Part shown: positions 34,096 to 43,501 of the stretch, piece by piece
How positions within the stretch are numbered: the stretch's first letter is position 1
Layout of the letters: the number at the start of each line of letters is the position of its first letter
From: JANPLD01 sp964445765
GTDB lineage: Bacteria; Pseudomonadota; Alphaproteobacteria; Rickettsiales; UBA8987
Assembly: GCA_964445765.1 (NCBI GenBank)
Contig: CAYULD010000003.1
Location: 248,001 to 312,000, forward strand
Direction: 5' to 3'
Length of the DNA stretch: 64,000 nt
Position numbers and translations under genes: made by a program
Notes under the pieces: model-generated
The model's input: the letters and a program-made list of their open reading frames with translations, nothing else
Databases searched by the model: none
Told to the model about the DNA's origin: nothing

Positions 34096-34713
34096 GTGGA
34101 ATATTCTATTAAATTTTCTAATAAATTAGAAGAGTTTGAAAATTTGGTTTTGCAAACAAATCAAATTCATAATTTAATTTCAAAATCATCTGAGGCAGAA
34201 ATTAGAAATCGCCATAGTTTAGATAGCCTAAAAAATATTGAGTTTATTGAAAAGATTTTAACTACCCACACAAGCAGGCAGAGAGATTTTATAGTCTGTG
34301 ATTTTGGCAGTGGGGCAGGGTTTCCAGCGGTTACAACAGCGTTATATTTTACCTATGAAAAACCATTAGATAATCTAAAAATTTTTGCATTTGAATCTAT
34401 TGGTAAGAAAACAAATTTTCTTAATGAAGCAAAAAATTTACTGCAATTAAAAAATTTAGAAATTCGCAATCAAAGAATTGAGTCTGAAAAAAATATTAAA
34501 GCTGATATTATAACTGCAAGAGCTTTTGCAAGCCTTGTTGATATATTTAATTATTCCAAAAATTTTCTTAAAAAAGATACAAAATTTATTCTTCACAAAG
34601 GTGCAAAAATTGAAGAAGAAATCAACGAAGCAAAAAAAAGGCATAAATTCAAATATGAAATTATCAAAAATCCATCATCTGATGGGTGTATTTTATTAGC
34701 GGAAATAGTCTGA
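34096..34713 (+). CDS. rsmG: 16S rRNA m7G527 methyltransferase RsmG
   Basis: SAM-dependent methyltransferase of 205 residues. IHNLISKSSEAEIRNRHSLDSL at the N-terminus and the SAM loop VCDFGSGAGFPAV are typical for RsmG/GidB, as is DIITARAFASLVDIF. The start is a GTG; no in-frame ATG gives the family's N-terminus. In many alphaproteobacteria rsmG leads the mnmG-rsmG-parA-parB block. Here parAB do not follow, so the block is broken. Confidence 0.88.
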   Translation: MEYSIKFSNKLEEFENLVLQTNQIHNLISKSSEAEIRNRHSLDSLKNIEFIEKILTTHTSRQRDFIVCDFGSGAGFPAVTTALYFTYEKPLDNLKIFAFESIGKKTNFLNEAKNLLQLKNLEIRNQRIESEKNIKADIITARAFASLVDIFNYSKNFLKKDTKFILHKGAKIEEEINEAKKRHKFKYEIIKNPSSDGCILLAEIV

Positions 34714-34773
34714 AATTTCTTGACTTGAATCAGTTTTGTGTTACTTTTGCAACTACAATAAATATAGTATTTT

Positions 34774-35982
34774 ATGTCTGAAAAGAATTTGCCATTGAAT
34801 GAATTTTTATTCAAGCAAATGGAAGAAGGAAAACTTCCTTTTTTATCAGATAGGCTTGATGGCAATAAGGTAGATGAAAATAGTTTTTTATCTGCTGTAG
34901 TTTTTTATAAGGAAGGCTTAGCATTTATTCCAAATTTAATGGAGCGGTTAAAAGACATTATCCCTAGCTATTCTAATACAAATTACTTAGGAGGCGGGTC
35001 TGAATATTCAGAACCTTTTCATTTTCCAGCAATGAAGATTCAAAATGTATCTGATTATGATAAAGATAGATTGCTAAAAGGCCTAACTGAGTTGGCAAAC
35101 CTATATAATCAAAGGGTGGGAAATTATAATATTTTTACTAATTCTGTAAATGAAAAAGGGGGATATAATCAATATGTGGAAATTTACTCTGAAAAAGGCA
35201 AAAGAGCTTGTATAGATCTTCAATGTTTTAATGTTCCATATATAAACGAAGGATTTTTACCAGAGAAAACTCTTTACAAACCTAATCCTTCAAAAGAGAA
35301 AGAGTTTTTAGATGTTACAATCCCTAAATTAATAGACTTATTCAAAAAATACGGTGTTGAAATTAGTGAAGATGAGGCAAAAAAATCCCTAGAATTTGTT
35401 AGTATAGGAAAAATTAAAATTCCTTCACAAGCATTTGATAGTGTAAAATTTTGTAATAGCGGAGATGAATTTCGTAAAGATGTAAACCAACTTCTTCAAG
35501 AAAAAACTTTTGAGTTGATGCCGAAAATTGTTCAAGAACAATGGTCTAATGTAAATCAAGAAATGTCTGAAGAGGTAAGAAAGAAATTTGATTTACAAAT
35601 GTATGGGTTGCAATGTTTTTCTAGCCCTTCTGAATATGATATAGATACTGAAAATAATCAAAATCAAAGAGATCTATCTTTTTGCTTAGCTGATAAAGAT
35701 AAAATAGTCTTTGAAAAATTGCTTAAAGCATTAAAGAGGTTGCCCACCATATTGAGAAATGGCAGAGAAATTAATTCTGAAACTTCTTTAAACCTTATCA
35801 TTTTAGGTGGCTTGCAAGAAAAGTTAAACTTAAAAGATAGCAATTTGGAAGTTCCCATAGAATATCTTGAGAAATTAAGAGCAATTGAGCCTGATCCCAA
35901 TAAAGTAAAATCATTAATTTATAATGCACTTAATGTGGGTGAAGAAGTAGCAGGCAACAAGAGTGCAAGGGGTGGAAGATAA
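34774..35982 (+). CDS. hypothetical protein, 402 residues
   Basis: No family recognised. The product is soluble and mildly acidic, with no signal peptide or membrane helix. It has a glycine-rich turn NYLGGGSEYSEPFHFPAMK near residue 70 and ends in VAGNKSARGGR. The middle (about 165-215) is charged and probably helical. It lies where the rsmG-parAB block would continue in other alphaproteobacteria and is followed by 105 bp before pccB. It may be lineage-specific. Confidence 0.6.
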   Translation: MSEKNLPLNEFLFKQMEEGKLPFLSDRLDGNKVDENSFLSAVVFYKEGLAFIPNLMERLKDIIPSYSNTNYLGGGSEYSEPFHFPAMKIQNVSDYDKDRLLKGLTELANLYNQRVGNYNIFTNSVNEKGGYNQYVEIYSEKGKRACIDLQCFNVPYINEGFLPEKTLYKPNPSKEKEFLDVTIPKLIDLFKKYGVEISEDEAKKSLEFVSIGKIKIPSQAFDSVKFCNSGDEFRKDVNQLLQEKTFELMPKIVQEQWSNVNQEMSEEVRKKFDLQMYGLQCFSSPSEYDIDTENNQNQRDLSFCLADKDKIVFEKLLKALKRLPTILRNGREINSETSLNLIILGGLQEKLNLKDSNLEVPIEYLEKLRAIEPDPNKVKSLIYNALNVGEEVAGNKSARGGR

Positions 35983-36087
35983 ATTTCTAACTAGTAAAAA
36001 AATCTCAAACTCTTTTCAACAACATATCTTTTCTTTTTGCTAAATATATTTATAGTATCTTTCTAAATAAAACAAATTAGCAAATCT

Positions 36088-37617
36088 ATGAAATCACCAG
36101 TTGTTAGAGTTTTAGAGGAAAAGAGAAGATCTGCCAGAATGGGCGGTGGGCAAAAACGAATAGATTCTCAACACGAAAGGGGCAAATTAACCGCAAGAGA
36201 AAGAATTGAAGTTCTGCTTGATCCAGATTCATTTGAAGAATTTGGAATGTTTGTTGAGCATCGCCAAAGTAATTTTGGTATGGCGGATAACAAAACGCCG
36301 GGTGATGGGGTGGTTACAGGGCAAGGCACAATAAATGGTCGCTTGGTTTTTGTTTACAGCCAAGATTTTACCGTGATGGGTGGCTCTATGAGTGAGGCTA
36401 ACGCCTCAAAAATCTGTAAAATTATGGATTTAGCCGCCAAAGTTGGCGCCCCAGTTATTGGTATAAATGATTCAGGCGGGGCAAGAATTCAAGAGGGCGT
36501 AGATTCACTAGCAGGCTATGGTGAAATTTTCCAAAGAAATGTTGATTATTCTGGCGTAGTGCCACAAATTTCTTTGATTATGGGGCCTTGTGCAGGTGGT
36601 GCAGTTTACTCGCCAGCCCTAACAGATTTTACCTTTATGGTTAGAAACTCATCTTATATGTTTGTAACCGGCCCAGAGGTTGTAAAAACCGTAACTCACG
36701 AAGATGTAACACAAGAAGAGCTTGGCGGTGCAATTATTCATACCACAAAAACTGGCGTATCTGATAGATCTTTTGCCAATGATATTGATGCACTTTTGCA
36801 AACTCGCAGGCTAATAAATTTCCTGCCACTTTGTAACAATGGCATTATTCCATATCGTGAAACCCTTGACCCAGCTGATAGGATTGATCTTTCTCTAAAC
36901 ACACTTATTCCAGATAATCCGAATAAGCCTTATGATATGAAACAACTTATTTTAAGCGTTGTTGATGAGGGGGATTTCTTTGAAATCAAGCCAGATTATG
37001 CACAAAATATTATTGTTGGATTTGGTAGAATGCAAGGCAGAACCGTTGGTTTTGTTGCAAATCAGCCGATGGTTTTAGCTGGTTGCTTGGATATTGATGC
37101 ATCAGTTAAGGCGGCAAGGTTTATCCGTTTTTGTGATGCTTATGAAATTCCAATCGTTTCTTTTATTGATGTTCCGGGCTTTTTACCGGGTGTTTCGCAA
37201 GAGCATCACGGCATAATTCGCCACGGTGCAAAATTGCTTTACGCTTATGCGGAGGCCTCAGTGCCAAAAATTAGCGTAATTACTCGTAAGGCTTATGGTG
37301 GGGCTTATATCGTTATGAACTCCAAACATTTAAGGGGTGATATAAATTATGCTTGGGCCAATGCTGAAATTGCTGTGATGGGTGCGGAAGGTGCTTCAAA
37401 AATTCTTTATCGTGGTTTTGAAGGTGAGGAATTAAAAGCAAAAGAGCAAGAATATAAAGAGAAATTCGCAAACCCTTTCTATGCGGCTTCTAGGGGCTAT
37501 ATTGATGATGTTATACGCCCACAAAATACTAGGTGGAGGATATGCCACGCATTAACGCTTTTATACAAAAAGAAAGCCAATAAACCTTGGAAAAAACACG
37601 ATAACCTTCCATTGTAG
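36088..37617 (+). CDS. pccB: propionyl-CoA carboxylase beta chain
   Basis: Carboxyltransferase subunit (509 residues) that moves CO2 from carboxybiotin to propionyl-CoA, giving methylmalonyl-CoA. Family segments: HERGKLTARERIEVLLDPDSFEEFG, FTVMGGSMSEANASKICKIMD, GGARIQEGVDSLAGYGEIFQRNV, GPCAGGAVYSPALTDF and, C-terminal, VPGFLPGVSQEHHGIIRHGAKLL with the second acyl-CoA oxyanion region. The biotin carboxylase subunit pccA and mutase genes are not in the window. Confidence 0.94.
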   Translation: MKSPVVRVLEEKRRSARMGGGQKRIDSQHERGKLTARERIEVLLDPDSFEEFGMFVEHRQSNFGMADNKTPGDGVVTGQGTINGRLVFVYSQDFTVMGGSMSEANASKICKIMDLAAKVGAPVIGINDSGGARIQEGVDSLAGYGEIFQRNVDYSGVVPQISLIMGPCAGGAVYSPALTDFTFMVRNSSYMFVTGPEVVKTVTHEDVTQEELGGAIIHTTKTGVSDRSFANDIDALLQTRRLINFLPLCNNGIIPYRETLDPADRIDLSLNTLIPDNPNKPYDMKQLILSVVDEGDFFEIKPDYAQNIIVGFGRMQGRTVGFVANQPMVLAGCLDIDASVKAARFIRFCDAYEIPIVSFIDVPGFLPGVSQEHHGIIRHGAKLLYAYAEASVPKISVITRKAYGGAYIVMNSKHLRGDINYAWANAEIAVMGAEGASKILYRGFEGEELKAKEQEYKEKFANPFYAASRGYIDDVIRPQNTRWRICHALTLLYKKKANKPWKKHDNLPL

Positions 37618-37799
37618 ATGTTGTAGGTGATTAGTGATGGTGGAGGTATAGTTCAGATATTATAGTTGTTCACTCTAAAAAGAAATTAACTTAATAAGGG
37701 CGGCATAGAATAGAAGTAGTGCTATATACAGAGGTAAATCTAACGCATTTTACTGTAGTATAAAGTCTAAAATGATAAATAAACTGAAAATTAATTTTT

Positions 37800-38576
37800 A
37801 TGATAGATACAAAATATTTTAAAGATTACAGATTAAAATTAGGCTTTAGCGATCAAAAAGAGGTTAAAAAGTTTTTTGGTGCTAAGGATATAACCCCAAC
37901 AGTTGATTATAATTATATCAATCTTCTTAATGATAGACTATCTGACATAATAAAGAAAATGGATTCAGTAGTTCATAATCAAGTTAAACTTCAAGATTCA
38001 GACAACTTTATTCAAAGCAATATATTGCAAGTTTTTTCAAAACTAAAAGAAAATAAAATAATAACAAAATTAAACAATCAAGGCAGAAGACCTGAGGAAG
38101 TTTATTTTTCTTGGATGAGAGGTTTTGTAATGTCTGCTTATTTTTTAAAATCTATTAGCTTGGTATTTGGTGTTGATAAAAAAAATATAACTTTAGTAGG
38201 TGACGATGACCTTAATAATATTGAAACATTTAAAAGAACTCCAAAAGCTGATTTGGAAATAAGTTTAGATAATGGAAAAAAAGTGAGAATAGAGGTTCAA
38301 TCAGGATTTCAAGGAATCAATGATATTAAGCAACATAAGGTATTAGAAGCCAAAAAAATTAATAGGGAGTTTGGATTTTTATCTGTTGTTATTCATTTTG
38401 ACCTGTTTAATGGTCAAGTTGCATTTGTTCAAATTGATAACATAAAAGATAGCGATGTAAATTGGATTACAAGACAACAGATGGAGGGTCAAACGGTTTT
38501 TAACATAGATCAAAATTATTTTATTTGGAAACTAACGGAGTTGCCTCCAAAAATTTCAGATTTTTTAGATTATTAA
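37800..38576 (+). CDS. probable type II restriction endonuclease
   Basis: A 258-residue protein whose gene ends 2 bp before a C5 cytosine methyltransferase gene, the classic restriction-modification layout. A PD-(D/E)xK-like core can be seen as PKADLEISLDNGKKVRIEVQSGF, with Asp, then Glu-x-Gln in place of the usual Glu-x-Lys. Substitution at the lysine position is tolerated in some nucleases. The N-terminus (DYRLKLGFSDQKEVKKFFGAK) could be a DNA-binding HTH. I cannot assign a recognition site. Confidence 0.7.
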   Translation: MIDTKYFKDYRLKLGFSDQKEVKKFFGAKDITPTVDYNYINLLNDRLSDIIKKMDSVVHNQVKLQDSDNFIQSNILQVFSKLKENKIITKLNNQGRRPEEVYFSWMRGFVMSAYFLKSISLVFGVDKKNITLVGDDDLNNIETFKRTPKADLEISLDNGKKVRIEVQSGFQGINDIKQHKVLEAKKINREFGFLSVVIHFDLFNGQVAFVQIDNIKDSDVNWITRQQMEGQTVFNIDQNYFIWKLTELPPKISDFLDY

Positions 38577-38578
38577 TT

Positions 38579-39691
38579 ATGAATAATTCAAAAATAAATG
38601 TAGTAGATTTGTTCTGTGGGGTTGGTGGTTTAAGCTATGGATTTGCAAAAGATATAAATTTTGAAATAATAGCTGCCAATGAAGTTCTGCCAAATATGGC
38701 TAAGGCTTATGAGCTAAATCATCCAAATGTTAAGGTTTATTGTAAAGATATAAAAGATTTTGGAATTAAAGACTTAGTAAGGGATTTTGGCTTAAAAAAA
38801 GGTGATATAGATATTGTTGTTGGTGGTCCTCCGTGTCAAGCATACTCAACAGTAGGAAAGAGATTAATTGATGACCCAAGAGGAAAATTATTTCAAGAAT
38901 ATTATAGGGTTCTTAAAGAAATTGATCCAAAAGTTTTTGTATTTGAAAATGTAAAAGGTTTGCTATCAATGCAAAATGGAGAATTATTTAATGCTATAAT
39001 CTCTTTATTTAAATCATTAAGTTATAGCATATCATTTAAAACTCTAAATTCTGCTGATTATGGCGTTCCGCAAACAAGAGAAAGGGTTTTTATAGTTGGG
39101 ACTAAGTTAAAAAGTGCTTTCTTATATCCAAAACCAACTCACGAAAATAAAGAATCAAACAATACATTTAATTTAAGACAACACTTGAGTATTGCAGAAG
39201 CAATTGGAGATTTGCCATTTATAAAATCAGGAGAAGAGAGCTTTTGTTATGAAAGCCAGCCACAAAACTTATTTCAAGAATTAATGAGAAAAAATGCACC
39301 AAAGAGGTTGATGGATCATAACGCTCCAAGGAACAATAAAAGATTAATCGAAATAATGGAGAAATTACCAGATGGCGGAACTCCGTTAGATTTACCAGAA
39401 AATTTAAGACCAAAAAGTGGATTTGCTAATACATATTGTAGGCTCTGGTGGAATAGACCAAGTACAACAATTACAAGGAACTTTAGCACCCCCTCATCTT
39501 CTAGATGCATTCATCCTAAAGCACCAAGACCATTAACTACTAGAGAGGGGGCTAGAATCCAGTGCTTTCCTGATGATTATATGTTTTATGGGTCAAGAAG
39601 CGATAGAAACTTACAAATAGGAAATGCTGTTCCAACTTTTTTATCAATAGCTATAAAAGATTCAATTCTAGAACATTTTATAAGTTGTTAA
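38579..39691 (+). CDS. DNA (cytosine-5) methyltransferase
   Basis: A 370-residue C5-methyltransferase with all catalytic motifs: I DLFCGVGGLSYGFA, IV GGPPCQAYSTVG with the nucleophilic cysteine, VI VFENVKGLL, VIII QTRERVFIVG and X QIGNAVPTF. The variable target-recognition region lies at about 230-290, and RLWWNRPSTTITRNFSTPSS follows it. The ATG at 38579 is chosen because it puts motif I right at the N-terminus and follows the nuclease stop by 2 bp. It protects host DNA from the partner nuclease. Confidence 0.93.
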   Translation: MNNSKINVVDLFCGVGGLSYGFAKDINFEIIAANEVLPNMAKAYELNHPNVKVYCKDIKDFGIKDLVRDFGLKKGDIDIVVGGPPCQAYSTVGKRLIDDPRGKLFQEYYRVLKEIDPKVFVFENVKGLLSMQNGELFNAIISLFKSLSYSISFKTLNSADYGVPQTRERVFIVGTKLKSAFLYPKPTHENKESNNTFNLRQHLSIAEAIGDLPFIKSGEESFCYESQPQNLFQELMRKNAPKRLMDHNAPRNNKRLIEIMEKLPDGGTPLDLPENLRPKSGFANTYCRLWWNRPSTTITRNFSTPSSSRCIHPKAPRPLTTREGARIQCFPDDYMFYGSRSDRNLQIGNAVPTFLSIAIKDSILEHFISC

Positions 39692-39776
39692 ATTTAGAAT
39701 TGCAAAGAGGAATAGATTTTTGTTGAATGAAGATTTAACTGTTAAAAACTAAAGATCAAAAAGTAACTTGGAAACA

Positions 39777-39854
39777 TGGGGAGAGTGACGGGTTTCGAAC
39801 CCGCGACCTCAAGATCCACAATCTTGCGCTCTAACCAGCTGAGCTACACCCTCC
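39777..39854 (-). tRNA. tRNA-His (anticodon GTG)
   Basis: The minus strand folds to a cloverleaf with anticodon GTG and T arm GGGTTCGAAACCC. The acceptor stem has eight pairs, including the extra G-1:C73 that marks tRNA-His. CCA is encoded. It lies 85 bp downstream of the methyltransferase gene, so the restriction-modification pair may have entered next to this tRNA. Confidence 0.95.
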
Positions 39855-39984
39855 ATAAGAGAAAAACGAAGAGATATTTATAGGCTTTTCTAAAAATATC
39901 AAGCAAAAGAAAAATGGTAGAAATTTTTATTTGCTAATTTAGCAAAAAAATTTAATCATAAATAAAATAATATTTTTCTAATTT

Positions 39985-40821
39985 ATGGCATTTCTTAAAA
40001 GAAAAAAGAAAGATGAGGATATTCAACCCATTGAGGCTAATGAGGTTGCAAATGATGCACCTCAAAATCAACCAGTTGAAGAGGAATCAGTTGAATCTAT
40101 TCTTAAAGAAATTAAAAATATAGTTGCCGGTGGTGTAGCTGAAGAGGAAGAAACGCTTGAACTTACCGAGCTTGTGGAAAATGATGATTCTGAAAATAAA
40201 ATACCTCAAGATGAAAAAATCATAAATTTTGAAGAAAAAATAATCTCTGCTGAAAAAGATGAAAAATCAGAGGAAGAGGATTTTGTAGATGTTCTGCAAG
40301 AAATAGATAATGAGCTTTCTGATGTTCAAGAAAATGCAAAAGAAGAGCATAAAATTGAAGAAGAAATTGCCCCACAAGAAATACAAATTGAAGAAGAAAT
40401 TATTATAGAAGAAGAAATAATTAGTGAAGTTTCTTCACCAAGTGAGAATATAACTCAACAATATGAAGAAATTAATAAGAATATTGCCTCTCTGAAAAAG
40501 GAAATTCTTGAAGAAAAACCAGTTTTAGATAATTCTTTAGTAAATCAGAATATAAATAAAACTATTTCAATGTCTGAAAAAGAGGCGTTAATTTCTAAAG
40601 AAATGGCTGAAAAATCAGCTCAGACAATTAAAAGTTTAATTGATAATATCCCACGCCCTAAAATTGAATCCCCTATGTTTAGAAATGGCTCCTCGGTTGA
40701 AGATTTGGTGCTTGAAAGCCTGAAACCTATGCTAAAAGAATGGCTTGATAAAAACCTAGAAAAAATTGTTCATGATGTAGTTGAAAAAGAAATTAAGAAA
40801 ATTATCCCTCGTGAAGAGTAA
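39985..40821 (+). CDS. popZ: PopZ-like polar organising protein (DUF2497)
   Basis: A 278-residue protein with the PopZ architecture: a short conserved N-terminal helix (ESVESILKEIKNIVAGG), a long acidic disordered middle very rich in Glu, Ile and Lys, and a conserved C-terminal oligomerisation region (SVEDLVLESLKPMLKEWLDK, then NLEKIVHDVVEKEIKKI). In Caulobacter PopZ forms polar assemblies that anchor the chromosome origin and signalling proteins. First of four overlapping or adjacent genes (popZ-yraN-BON-ybeY). Confidence 0.87.
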   Translation: MAFLKRKKKDEDIQPIEANEVANDAPQNQPVEEESVESILKEIKNIVAGGVAEEEETLELTELVENDDSENKIPQDEKIINFEEKIISAEKDEKSEEEDFVDVLQEIDNELSDVQENAKEEHKIEEEIAPQEIQIEEEIIIEEEIISEVSSPSENITQQYEEINKNIASLKKEILEEKPVLDNSLVNQNINKTISMSEKEALISKEMAEKSAQTIKSLIDNIPRPKIESPMFRNGSSVEDLVLESLKPMLKEWLDKNLEKIVHDVVEKEIKKIIPREE

Positions 40822-41167
40822 CAAAACTAATTCTTATAAATTTGGTTTAATTGCAGAGTTTATTGTTTGTATTTTTTTATTTTTTCAAGGCTATAAAATT
40901 TTAGAAAGACGCTTCAAAACTAAATTTGGTGAAATTGATATTATTTGTAAAAGAGCTGAAAATATTGTTTTTGTTGAGGTTAAAGCTAGAAAAAACAATG
41001 ATAATCAAGAAGTTTTAACCAGTAAGCAAATGAAAAGAATATTTGATGCATCAAGATATTTCTTAACAAAAAATAACAAATTTAGTGATTATAATTCACG
41101 CTTTGACTTGATAATTTTTAACTCTCCATTATCAATAAAACATATTAAAAATGCTTGGAGTTTTTAG
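40811..41167 (+). CDS. yraN: YraN/UPF0102 endonuclease-like protein
   Basis: Small PD-(D/E)xK-fold protein with the family pattern: GLIAEFIVCIFLFFQGYKILERRFKTKFGEIDII, then FVEVKARKN. GEID and EVK supply the nuclease-like Asp/Glu/Lys residues. The biochemical role is not established for the family. The GTG at 40811 gives an 11-bp overlap with popZ and a normal length (118 residues). The ATG at 40781 would overlap by 41 bp and is less likely. Confidence 0.82.
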   Translation: MKSNKTNSYKFGLIAEFIVCIFLFFQGYKILERRFKTKFGEIDIICKRAENIVFVEVKARKNNDNQEVLTSKQMKRIFDASRYFLTKNNKFSDYNSRFDLIIFNSPLSIKHIKNAWSF

Positions 41168-41180
41168 GGTTTTGCTTTGT

Positions 41181-41978
41181 ATGAAATTAAGAAATTTTAC
41201 AATTTTAGGGGTTTTATTAGTAACATCTTCTTGCGTGCCGGCAATCATTATGGGTGGGGCAGGGGTGCTTGGTTATTCTGCCTCTCAAGAGCGTGGAATT
41301 GGCGGAACAATTAGCGATAAAGCTATAGAAACTAAATTAAATTCATTATTTTTAACCTCAAAATATAAAGAGCTTTTTACAAATGTTAGTGTTAGCTCTG
41401 TTGAAGGTAGGGTTTTGCTTGCTGGTAATGTGCCAAGTAGGGAGGCAAGAATCCAAGCGGAAAACATAACTTGGAGTTTAAGTAGCGTTAAGGAAGTTCT
41501 AAACCAAATTAAAGTGGTTGATAAATATAATTTTAGCACCAAAGATTTAGCTAGAGATAGCTGGATTTCAACGCAAGTTGAATCAAGATTGCTATTTAGC
41601 AAAAATATATCATCATCAAATTACTCTGTTGAAACAGTTGATGGCTTTGTTTATTTACTTGGTGTTGCAAAAAGTAAAGAGGAGCTTCAAGCCGTTGCCT
41701 CAACAGCCGCACAAGTGCCGGGTGTTAAAAAAGTGGTTAGTTATATTCGCTTAAAAGATCAGCAAATTCAGATAAAAAATCCACTCAAAAAATCTGGAAT
41801 AGTTGCTGAAGATGAAACTTATGATAGCGTTACTTATCAACAGGTGGAAGAGGTTAATATTCCAAAACCTGCTACGCCAAGAGTTACTTCAAATGGAGCT
41901 TCAAATAACCCTTACGAAATTATAGAAGATGATATGCCAACCCTGCCTAGCTCAATTAGAATGGAAGATTCAAAATAA
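41181..41978 (+). CDS. lipoprotein with two BON domains (DolP/OsmY-like)
   Basis: The ATG at 41181 starts a lipoprotein signal peptide (MKLRNFTILGVLLVTSSC) with a lipobox before Cys18, so the mature protein is lipid-anchored. Two BON domains follow: KAIETKLNSLFL...VSVSSVEGRVLLAGNVPSRE, and SWISTQVESRLLF...YSVETVDGFVYLLGVAKSKE. This layout is that of DolP (YraP), an outer-membrane lipoprotein involved in envelope integrity. yraN-dolP adjacency is also seen in E. coli. The tail (residues about 215-265) is Pro/Glu-rich and disordered. Confidence 0.85.
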   Translation: MKLRNFTILGVLLVTSSCVPAIIMGGAGVLGYSASQERGIGGTISDKAIETKLNSLFLTSKYKELFTNVSVSSVEGRVLLAGNVPSREARIQAENITWSLSSVKEVLNQIKVVDKYNFSTKDLARDSWISTQVESRLLFSKNISSSNYSVETVDGFVYLLGVAKSKEELQAVASTAAQVPGVKKVVSYIRLKDQQIQIKNPLKKSGIVAEDETYDSVTYQQVEEVNIPKPATPRVTSNGASNNPYEIIEDDMPTLPSSIRMEDSK

Positions 41979-42462
41979 ATCTTTTGCTAAAATATCTAAA
42001 AAATATTTTTTGAAATTAGCAAATAATTTACTCTCTGAAGTTGTTAAAATTCTAAAATTAGAAAAATTTGTTGAGGGTTCTGAAATTTCAATTTTAGTTA
42101 CAAATAACAATAAAATTCAAGAAATTAACAAAGAATATCGTAAGAAAAATAAACCTACTAATGTTTTATCTTTTCCATTTTTAGAATTTAATGAAGGAAA
42201 ATTTTTGGGTAATAAAAAGGCTTTTATTAAATTGCCAAAACCACAAATGATTGGTGAAGTTATAATTAGTTTTGAAAAATGTTTGGAAGAGGCAACTCAA
42301 CAAAATAAGCCTTTTGAAAACCATTTAAGCCATTTATTAATTCATTCTTATCTGCATATTTTTGGCTTTGACCATATAAGCGATAAAGACGCTAAAAGAA
42401 TGGAAGATTTAGAAATAAAAATCCTTAAAAAGTTGGGTATAAAAAACCCTTATAATCTCTAA
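41929..42462 (+). CDS. ybeY: endoribonuclease YbeY
   Basis: Zn-dependent single-strand endoribonuclease for rRNA processing. The H-x3-H-x5-H motif is in HLLIHSYLHIFGFDHIS, and KPTNVLSFPF is the other family signature. The only ATG that covers the N-terminal region lies at 41929 and overlaps the BON gene by 50 bp. A later non-ATG start (for example the TTG near 42009) would remove part of the N-terminal helix. The start is uncertain; the family assignment is not. Confidence 0.88.
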   Translation: MICQPCLAQLEWKIQNKSFAKISKKYFLKLANNLLSEVVKILKLEKFVEGSEISILVTNNNKIQEINKEYRKKNKPTNVLSFPFLEFNEGKFLGNKKAFIKLPKPQMIGEVIISFEKCLEEATQQNKPFENHLSHLLIHSYLHIFGFDHISDKDAKRMEDLEIKILKKLGIKNPYNL

Positions 42463-43286
42463 TGCTTTAAGAAAACAGGGATATTCGCATTAGCAAGAAT
42501 AAATTTTGTTGCACCGCCTAAAACTATTTGCCTCATTTTGCTGTGGGTATAAGCCCCCATAATTAGCATATTAGCATTTTGTTTTTCGGCTTCGCCTAAA
42601 ATTTCATCACCAACACAACGATGAATTTTACTTATATTTCTATGGTTTGCAGAGATATTATAAGTTTTTAGATAATCTAGCAAATCCCTAACTGATGACA
42701 TATCTTTCTGAGATTCATCAATGGTAAGAATAGTAATTTCCTTAGCCTTTTCTAGAAATGGAATTGCGGCTTTAACTGCACCAGATGCTCTAAAGCTGCC
42801 ATCCCAAGCGATAATAATTTTATCCATACCGCTGTAAACTTGGTTTTCAGGCATTAGAATAACTGGCCTGTTAGATTCAAAAAGGCAAGTTGGAATTATA
42901 TTTTCAAAATCAATGCTAAATCTTTCAATACCTTTATAGCAGGCGATTATATCAGTAAATTTACCCCAATATGCAACAATTTCTCTAGGGCTGCCGATTT
43001 CTGAAGTAAATTTTAACTTAGAAAAATTATGTTTATCAAAACTTTCTTTAATCTTATTTTGTGCAATTTTTATATCCCTCTGCACGCTTTCAAGATATTT
43101 GGCATATAGCCCCATTGTGCCTTCCCCAAGATAATTTGAGATTGAGGGAACATCAGCCTCAGGGCAGAGGTGCAAACATTTTGCGTTGAGTGAAAAATCT
43201 TCCGCAAGGGCATCAATAAAAAATAGGCTATCCAGCTCCTGCTTCTCACCTGCATAAAACAAGGTTAAATTTTTTGGATTAGGCAT
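42459..43286 (-). CDS. universal stress protein, tandem UspA type
   Basis: A 275-residue protein with two Usp-like halves. The second half is well conserved: KIIIAWDGSFRASGAVKAAIPFL, then LIMGAYTHSKMRQIVLGGATKFIL, with the ATP-loop pattern G-x2-x-G-x9-G of the UspA family. The first half is degenerate. Convergent with ybeY with a 4-bp overlap. Cytosolic; physiological role not deducible. Confidence 0.87.
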   Translation of the reverse strand: MPNPKNLTLFYAGEKQELDSLFFIDALAEDFSLNAKCLHLCPEADVPSISNYLGEGTMGLYAKYLESVQRDIKIAQNKIKESFDKHNFSKLKFTSEIGSPREIVAYWGKFTDIIACYKGIERFSIDFENIIPTCLFESNRPVILMPENQVYSGMDKIIIAWDGSFRASGAVKAAIPFLEKAKEITILTIDESQKDMSSVRDLLDYLKTYNISANHRNISKIHRCVGDEILGEAEKQNANMLIMGAYTHSKMRQIVLGGATKFILANANIPVFLKH

Positions 43287-43501
43287 AAACTAAGTTTTTA
43301 ATTTCCTCTATTCTATAGCCTATTCCATAGGAAAATAATTGATATTAATCAAAATGGTTGAAATTAGTTATAAGTCAATTTAGATTTTAGAAAATCTAAT
43401 AGCATTACAAAAAAGAAGTTTGTATTATGTTCTTAGTAATTTGAATAAATATTTTATATTTAGGTTAAAAAATCTAAAAGGAAAATTAGATAAACTAAAA
43501 T

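Noticed and set aside
37618..37799. Possible small gene between pccB and the restriction endonuclease
   Set aside because: Several stops in every frame and no ribosome binding site; nothing else recognised.
43287..43501. Possible regulatory RNA upstream of the NucS-like gene
   Set aside because: AT-rich with no stable stem or conserved motif; treated as plain promoter region.
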